DNA from: F23-B02 sp963627445
GTDB taxonomy: Bacteria > Bacillota > Clostridia > Oscillospirales > Oscillospiraceae
Assembly: GCA_963627445.1 (NCBI GenBank)
Contig: CAVGBM010000010.1
Span: 1 to 36,274, forward strand
Direction: 5' to 3'
Length of the DNA: 36,274 bases
The notes under the pieces are model-generated. The model was not told the DNA's origin, made no database searches, and was given only the letters and a program-made list of their open reading frames with translations. Position 1 is the first letter of the stretch, and the number at the start of each line of letters is the position of its first letter. The position numbers and the translations under genes were made by a program. Positions 31,609 to 36,274 of the stretch are shown here, piece after piece.

Positions 31609-32514
31609 ATGGAATATATAATCTATGCACTGATACTTCTCGTGCTTATTATAATCGTGAGAAATATCCGCATTGTCCAGCAGAGTAAGGTCATGATAAT
31701 CGAGCGCCTTGGCAAATATCAGGCGACCTGGGGAACCGGTATCCATGTCAAGATTCCCTTCTTTGAGAGAGTCGCAAAAACCATCTCCCTCAAGGAGCAG
31801 GTAGCCGACTTCCCACCCCAGCCCGTTATCACCAAGGATAACGTTACAATGCAGATAGACACCGTTATCTACTTCCAGATAACCGACCCCAAGCTTTATA
31901 CTTATGGCATCGAGCATCCCATGGTAGCTATCGAAAATCTGTCGGCAACGACGCTGCGCAACATAATCGGCGACCTTGAGCTCGACCAGTGCCTCACCAG
32001 CCGCGACCTCATAAACGGCAAAATGCGAACCATCCTTGACGAAGCTACCGATCCATGGGGCATCAAGGTAAACCGTGTTGAGCTCAAGAACATCCTGCCG
32101 CCGCGCGAGATCCAGTCGGCGATGGAAAAGCAGATGAAGGCAGAGCGTGAACGCCGCGAGGCTATTCTCCGTGCCGAAGGTGAAAAGCGCGCGGCCATCC
32201 TCGAAGCAGAGGGCGAGAAGGAGTCGGCCATCCTGCGTGCCGACGCGAAGAAGCAGCAGCAGATTCTCGAGGCGGAAGGCGAGGCCGAGGCTATCCTCAA
32301 GGTCCAGTCCGCTACCGCAGAAGGTATCCGCCTTATAAACGAGTCCATGCCGAGCGACGCTGTACTGAAGATCAAGGCGCTCGAGGCCTTCGCGGCAGCC
32401 GCGGACGGCAAGGCCACGAAGATTATCATACCGAGCGAGATACAGGGCATTGCAGGTCTTGCCGAGGGTGTTGTTCAGTCGATAAAGGACATTCCGTCCG
32501 ACGCAGAAAAGTAA
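31609..32514 (+). CDS. SPFH/Band 7 (stomatin-like) protein
   Basis: A 301-residue membrane-anchored protein with an N-terminal helix (MEYIIYALILLVLIIIVRNI), the Band 7 domain (residues about 24-190, with MIIERLGKYQATWGTGIHVK and DVQ-type segments), and a long Glu/Ala-rich coiled coil in repeats such as AEGEKRAAILEAEGEKE and AEGEAEAILKVQSATAEG. It probably oligomerises into rings or patches in the membrane with NfeD. AAAGGAGAG precedes the ATG. It is followed by a strong terminator. Confidence 0.93.
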   Translation: MEYIIYALILLVLIIIVRNIRIVQQSKVMIIERLGKYQATWGTGIHVKIPFFERVAKTISLKEQVADFPPQPVITKDNVTMQIDTVIYFQITDPKLYTYGIEHPMVAIENLSATTLRNIIGDLELDQCLTSRDLINGKMRTILDEATDPWGIKVNRVELKNILPPREIQSAMEKQMKAERERREAILRAEGEKRAAILEAEGEKESAILRADAKKQQQILEAEGEAEAILKVQSATAEGIRLINESMPSDAVLKIKALEAFAAAADGKATKIIIPSEIQGIAGLAEGVVQSIKDIPSDAEK

Positions 32515-32528
32515 GAAAATTTTTAATC

Positions 32529-32558
32529 AAAGACCCTGCCCAAAGGCAGGGTCTTTTT
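32529..32558 (+). terminator. Terminator of the NfeD/SPFH operon, next to the hexokinase ribosome-binding site
   Basis: AAAGACCCTGCC (32529-32540) pairs perfectly with GGCAGGGTCTTT (32545-32556) around CAAA, followed by T bases. Only 10 bases separate it from the hexokinase start. Confidence 0.9.
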
Positions 32559-32568
32559 GAGGTATGTA

Positions 32569-33825
32569 ATGATAAAAGTAGCACAGTTTATGAAGTCTCA
32601 CGGCATGGATGCCGAGAGAGTCGACCTTTCCGAATGCACAAAAGCCTTTGCCGACGCGATGCGCTCGGGGCTTGCGCAGCAGCAGAAGAATATGCCCATG
32701 CTGCCGACGTATTTGTGTTCGTCGGGAAAGCTTGCAAAGGGTGAAAAAGCAATTGTCATTGATGCCGGCGGAACGAATTTCCGCACGGCGCTTATAAGCT
32801 TTGACGGGAAAAAGGCCGTTATCGATTCGCTCGATAAGCGCCCCATGCCCGGCGCGGCAGAGCCGGTGTCCTGGAATGATTTTATCTCCTGCGTTGCCGA
32901 TTGTGTGCAGCCGCTTCTAAAGCAGGCGAAGAATATAGGCTTCTGCTTTTCCTACCCGATCGAGATAACGCCCGAGTGCGACGGTAAGGTACTGGGACTC
33001 ACAAAGCAGGTCAAGATCGATGGTGCTGTCGGAAAGTACCTCGGTGCGTCGCTGAGAGCAGAGCTTGAAAGGCGCGGCGAAAAACCGGGCAGGATCGTTG
33101 TTTTAAACGACACCCCGGCGACTCTGCTTGCCGGAAAAGTGCTCTCAAAGGGCAGCTTCGACGGCTATATCGGCCTCGTCGCCGGCACGGGCTGCAATAC
33201 CTGCTGCGAGATAGAATGCGGCAAGATAGAAAAGCTCGGACTCACGGGTGGCGGAAAAATGCTTGTGAACCTCGAAAGCGGATCGTTCTGCGCATTTCCG
33301 CGCGGCGACGCAGACCTTGCAATGGACGAAGATCTCCCGGACACCGGCGCGTATATTGCCGAAAAAATGATATCCGGCCGCTATCTCGGCCGGGTCTGTA
33401 TGTATACGCTGAAAATGGCTGCCAAAGAGGGCCTTTTTTCCGAGCGCGCGACGGAGATAATCGAAAAAATGATTGAGGTCACGACGCCGACTATTGATAA
33501 ATGGGGCAGCGGCCGCTTTCCCAAGGGCTTCAATAGCGAGGATAGGGTCAATTTGGTTTACATAATATCAGAAATTTTCGAGCGCGCAGCAAGATGCGTA
33601 GCCACAAAGCTCTGCGGCATACTCGAGGTTACCGGTGCGGGCAGCTCACGCCCGGTGTGCATCGCGGTGGACGGCTCGCTTTATTCCGAAAGTAAGCTCC
33701 TGCGCCCGGAGCTTGAGCGCTTCATGGATGTGTATGCAGAGGAGATCATGGGCAGACGATATGAATTTGTCAATGCCGAGAACATGAGCCTTATCGGCAC
33801 TGCTGCCGCGGTGCTGCTGTCATGA
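32569..33825 (+). CDS. Eukaryotic-type hexokinase
   Basis: A 418-residue sugar kinase of the hexokinase family rather than the ROK or glucokinase families that most bacteria use. Motifs in order: phosphate-1 DAGGTNFR (65-72), the sugar-binding NDT with catalytic Asp181, GTGCN (206-210), Glu236 in NLESGSF, and EKMISGRYLG (265-274), very close to the eukaryotic EKMISGMYLGE. It would phosphorylate glucose or other hexoses using ATP. ATG 32569 is used with GAGGT at 32559-32563; the TTG at 32557 lies inside the terminator. Its stop overlaps the start of the metal-binding lipoprotein (ATGA), so the two are coupled. Confidence 0.9.
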   Translation: MIKVAQFMKSHGMDAERVDLSECTKAFADAMRSGLAQQQKNMPMLPTYLCSSGKLAKGEKAIVIDAGGTNFRTALISFDGKKAVIDSLDKRPMPGAAEPVSWNDFISCVADCVQPLLKQAKNIGFCFSYPIEITPECDGKVLGLTKQVKIDGAVGKYLGASLRAELERRGEKPGRIVVLNDTPATLLAGKVLSKGSFDGYIGLVAGTGCNTCCEIECGKIEKLGLTGGGKMLVNLESGSFCAFPRGDADLAMDEDLPDTGAYIAEKMISGRYLGRVCMYTLKMAAKEGLFSERATEIIEKMIEVTTPTIDKWGSGRFPKGFNSEDRVNLVYIISEIFERAARCVATKLCGILEVTGAGSSRPVCIAVDGSLYSESKLLRPELERFMDVYAEEIMGRRYEFVNAENMSLIGTAAAVLLS

Positions 33826-34763
33826 GTGCGATGAAAAGGCTTACCCCGCTGATCTTGTGCCTGTGCATTATCCTCTCAGGCTGTGCGGCGCGGGAAGCAG
33901 AGGCGAAGGACAGCTCAAAGCTGCAGATCGTGTGCACAAATTTCCCGGCCTACGATTTCGCGCGCGAGATAGCGGGGGACAGGGCGCAGATAAAGCTCCT
34001 GATAAAGCCCGGCGCGGAGGTGCACTCCTATGAGCCCGCGCCGAAGGACATCGTTGCGATACAGGAAAGCGACCTGTTTATCTGCAATGGCGGCGAATCG
34101 GAGACCTGGGTGGAGTCGCTCGTTGACGGCAGTATCAACGTACTGCGCATGATGGACTGCGTCGAGACCGTGACCGAGAGCGGCGAGGGCATTTACGCCG
34201 CCGGGGATGATCACGATAATGAAGAAGAGGAGGAAGAGCTCGACGAGCATGTGTGGACAACGCCCGGCAACGCTGCAAAGATATGTTATGACCTGTGCGA
34301 TAAACTGGTTGAGGCCGACTCCGAAAACGCGAACGAGTATATGCTCAACTATGAAGTCTATAACGCAAAGCTCATGGAGCTTGATATAGAAATACGCACG
34401 ACGGTTTTGAACGGCGTGCGCGATACCCTGATTTTTGCCGACCGTTTCCCGATGCGCTATTTTACGCGCGAGTACGGGCTTAAATATTACGCTGCCTACC
34501 CCGGCTGCGCCTCGCAGACTGAGCCGTCGGCGAAAACCGTTGCGTTCCTGATAGACCATGTGCGCGAGGAGAATATCCCCGCCGTTTTGTATATGGAATT
34601 TTCAAACGAAAAGATGGCCGACGTCATATGCGAGGATACAGGCTGCAAAAAGCTCCCGTTTTACTCGGCACACAGCGTGACGGCGCGGCAGTTTGAGGAC
34701 GGCATAACCTACCTTGATCTCATGCGCATGAATATTGAAACCCTTAAGGAGGCGCTTTACTGA
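33822..34763 (+). CDS. znuA: Metal ABC transporter substrate-binding lipoprotein (family 9)
   Basis: A 313-residue zinc/manganese-type binding protein. The lipobox LSGC places the lipidated Cys at 21 from the ATG at 33822 (an ATG at 33831 is an alternative start). His68 in VHSYEP and His143 in DEHVW are two of the usual ligands, and an acidic loop (DDHDNEEEEEE) replaces the His-rich loop of many zinc binders. The place of the usual third His (HDAF-type) reads FADRFPMRYF, a form seen in Clostridia, so the metal is not certain. It is followed by the ATPase and permease genes; the symbol reflects family only. Confidence 0.85.
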   Translation: MSAMKRLTPLILCLCIILSGCAAREAEAKDSSKLQIVCTNFPAYDFAREIAGDRAQIKLLIKPGAEVHSYEPAPKDIVAIQESDLFICNGGESETWVESLVDGSINVLRMMDCVETVTESGEGIYAAGDDHDNEEEEEELDEHVWTTPGNAAKICYDLCDKLVEADSENANEYMLNYEVYNAKLMELDIEIRTTVLNGVRDTLIFADRFPMRYFTREYGLKYYAAYPGCASQTEPSAKTVAFLIDHVREENIPAVLYMEFSNEKMADVICEDTGCKKLPFYSAHSVTARQFEDGITYLDLMRMNIETLKEALY

Positions 34764-34764
34764 A

Positions 34765-35469
34765 ATGGCACAGATAACATGCAGGGACCTCAGCTTTGCC
34801 TATGACGGCGAAACGGTCCTGAGCGATATTGATTTTTCTCTCGATGCGGGCGCGTATCTGTGCATCGTCGGCGAAAACGGCTCGGGAAAGAGCACGCTTA
34901 TGCGCGGCATTTTGGGGCTCAAGCAGCCGTCAAAGGGCGAAATTGTTTTTGAAAATCTCAAACCGACGGAGATTGGCTATCTCCCGCAGCAGACGCAGAT
35001 ACAGCGAGATTTTCCGGCCTCGGTGCGTGAGGTCGTGCTCTCGGGCAGACTGAATTCCATGCGCGGCAGAATGTTCTATAACGCCGAGGACAAGGCAGCA
35101 GCTGCGGCAAATATGGAGCGCCTCGGCATTGACGATATCGCCGACCGCTGCTATCTCGAACTCTCCGGCGGTCAGCAGCAGCGCGTTCTGCTTGCCCGCG
35201 CGATGTGCGCGACAAAAAAGCTTCTGCTGCTCGACGAGCCGGTAACGGGCCTCGATCCCGTTGCGGCAAACGAGATGTACAATCTCATTAAACTCGTAAA
35301 CCTCTGCGATAACACGAGCGTTATCATGATATCGCACGATATCCATGCCGCAGTGCGTTACGCGACGCATATCCTGCACCTCGGACGCAGTCAGCTGTTT
35401 TTCGGCACAACGGCGCAGTACCGCGAGAGCGACCTTGCGCGCAGATTCGTGGGAGGGGCGAGAGTATGA
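34765..35469 (+). CDS. znuC: Metal ABC transporter ATP-binding protein
   Basis: A 234-residue ABC ATPase for the metal importer. It has Walker A GENGSGKST near residue 37, the signature LSGGQQQRVLLARAM, Walker B LLLLDEPVTGLDP and the switch His in MISHD. The ATG at 34765 follows AAGGAGG at 34746-34752 inside the end of the preceding gene; an upstream ATG in frame at 34735 is too early. The permease begins within its stop (ATGA), giving a binding protein-ATPase-permease operon. Confidence 0.93.
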   Translation: MAQITCRDLSFAYDGETVLSDIDFSLDAGAYLCIVGENGSGKSTLMRGILGLKQPSKGEIVFENLKPTEIGYLPQQTQIQRDFPASVREVVLSGRLNSMRGRMFYNAEDKAAAAANMERLGIDDIADRCYLELSGGQQQRVLLARAMCATKKLLLLDEPVTGLDPVAANEMYNLIKLVNLCDNTSVIMISHDIHAAVRYATHILHLGRSQLFFGTTAQYRESDLARRFVGGARV

Positions 35470-36274
35470 TAGATCTTATAAGAGAAATGTTTTCTTATCA
35501 TTTCATGATCCGCGCCGTCGTTGTCGGTGTTTTGGTGTCGCTGTGCGCGGCTCTTTTGGGCGTATCGCTTGTCTTAAAGCGTTATTCGATGATAGGCGAC
35601 GGCCTTTCGCACGTCGGCTTCGGCGCGCTGGCGATAGCGGCTGCAGCAAATATCGCGCCGCTGTATCTCGCAGTACCGGTGGTTGTCGCGGCGGCGTTCC
35701 TGCTGCTCAGGATAAATCAGAACAGCAAAATTAAGGGCGATGCGGCGATAGCACTCATATCGTCATCGGCGCTGGCCATCGGTGTCGTTACCGTATCGCT
35801 TACAACGGGCATGAACACAGACGTTTCAAACTACATGTTCGGCAGCATACTGTCTTTAAGCCGAGCCGACGCCGTTTTGAGCGTTATACTGTCCATAGCG
35901 GTGCTGTTGATGTTTGTCCTTCTGTACCCTCGCATATTCGCCGTCACTTTTGACGAGACCTTCGCGCGCGCGACAGGCACGAAGGCGCAGCTTATAAACA
36001 GCGTCATCGCGGTGCTCACGGCCGTTACCGTCGTCATCGGTATGCGCATGATGGGCGCGCTGCTCATCTCAAGTCTCATAATATTCCCGGCGCTGACGGC
36101 AATGCGGCTTTGCCGCAGCTTTAAGGCGGTGGTTATATGCTCCGGTGTCATATCCGTCGTGTGCTTTATCATCGGCATGGCTGTATCTTATGCATTCGAG
36201 CTTCCGTCCGGCGCGGCGATAGTCATTGTCAATATTATCGCTTTTGCGGCATTTTCTTTTGCAGCTTTACTAAA
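35466..36274 (+). CDS. znuB: Metal ABC transporter permease (cut by the window end)
   Basis: The open frame of 269 codons runs off the end of the window without a stop. It is hydrophobic with about eight helices and fits the ABC-3 permease family. Segments VLVSLCAALLGVSLVLKR, YSMIGDGLSHVGFGALAIA and GMRMMGALLISSLIIFPA match conserved regions of ZnuB/MntB proteins. It starts at ATG 35466, overlapping the ATPase stop by four bases. The full length of such proteins is close to 270-290 residues, so only the last few residues are missing. Confidence 0.92.
   Translation, partial: MIDLIREMFSYHFMIRAVVVGVLVSLCAALLGVSLVLKRYSMIGDGLSHVGFGALAIAAAANIAPLYLAVPVVVAAAFLLLRINQNSKIKGDAAIALISSSALAIGVVTVSLTTGMNTDVSNYMFGSILSLSRADAVLSVILSIAVLLMFVLLYPRIFAVTFDETFARATGTKAQLINSVIAVLTAVTVVIGMRMMGALLISSLIIFPALTAMRLCRSFKAVVICSGVISVVCFIIGMAVSYAFELPSGAAIVIVNIIAFAAFSFAALL

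Overview
The window looks like chromosomal DNA from an anaerobic, Gram-positive, moderately GC-rich member of the Clostridia, probably an Oscillospiraceae/Ruminococcaceae-type gut bacterium. The indicators are a class III fructose-1,6-bisphosphatase, YerC/YecD, DUF1667 and DUF4358 proteins, a DHHW/MBOAT wall-modification cassette, strong AGGAGG ribosome-binding sites with some GTG/TTG starts, and compact operons ended by short hairpins. I see no phage, IS element, CRISPR array or rRNA. The species cannot be named from the sequence alone.

Layout. 1-1270: a small unknown gene (minus strand), a membrane-anchored unknown protein, and three hairpin terminators. 1336-4219: tspO, fbp and a Thr/Pro-rich lipoprotein. 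4270-11073: a tightly coupled five-gene operon (GlpA-like flavoprotein, second FAD/NAD oxidoreductase, DUF1667 protein, FGGY kinase, alkyl-DHAP-synthase-like flavoenzyme) with a strong promoter and a palindromic operator candidate at the start site. 11187-19553: a complete F1Fo ATP synthase operon followed by an ArsB/NhaD-type transporter. 19567-23866: transglutaminase-like protein, DUF4358 lipoprotein, MBOAT acyltransferase and DHHW protein, probably a cell-envelope O-acetylation unit. 23864-26381: TSUP permease and MBL hydrolase (minus), YoaK/DUF1275 membrane protein (plus). 26380-28475: a LysR regulator divergent from a cysteine-rich two-cluster ferredoxin protein. 28558-28972: a four-tRNA operon (Val, Phe, Gly, Cys; minus). 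28990-30978: yerC, a SAM methyltransferase and hslO (minus). 31075-36274: NfeD and stomatin-like SPFH protein, then a eukaryotic-type hexokinase overlapping a family-9 metal ABC importer whose permease runs off the window end.

The most notable item is the ATP synthase. The gene order is I-B-E-F-[F'-H-A]-G-D-C. The seventh position is taken by one uninterrupted 745-codon gene that joins a second b-type subunit (membrane helix plus coiled coil), the C-terminal domain of delta, and a complete alpha subunit. There is no separate atpH, and the delta N-terminal domain appears to be missing. Because alpha is present three times per F1 while delta is present once and b twice, the fusion implies an unusual stator: possibly three b'-delta peripheral stalks, or processing or internal initiation that releases free alpha. 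Second in interest is the five-gene flavoenzyme/kinase operon, whose content would fit oxidation of glycerol-phosphate-like or ether-linked glycerol compounds.
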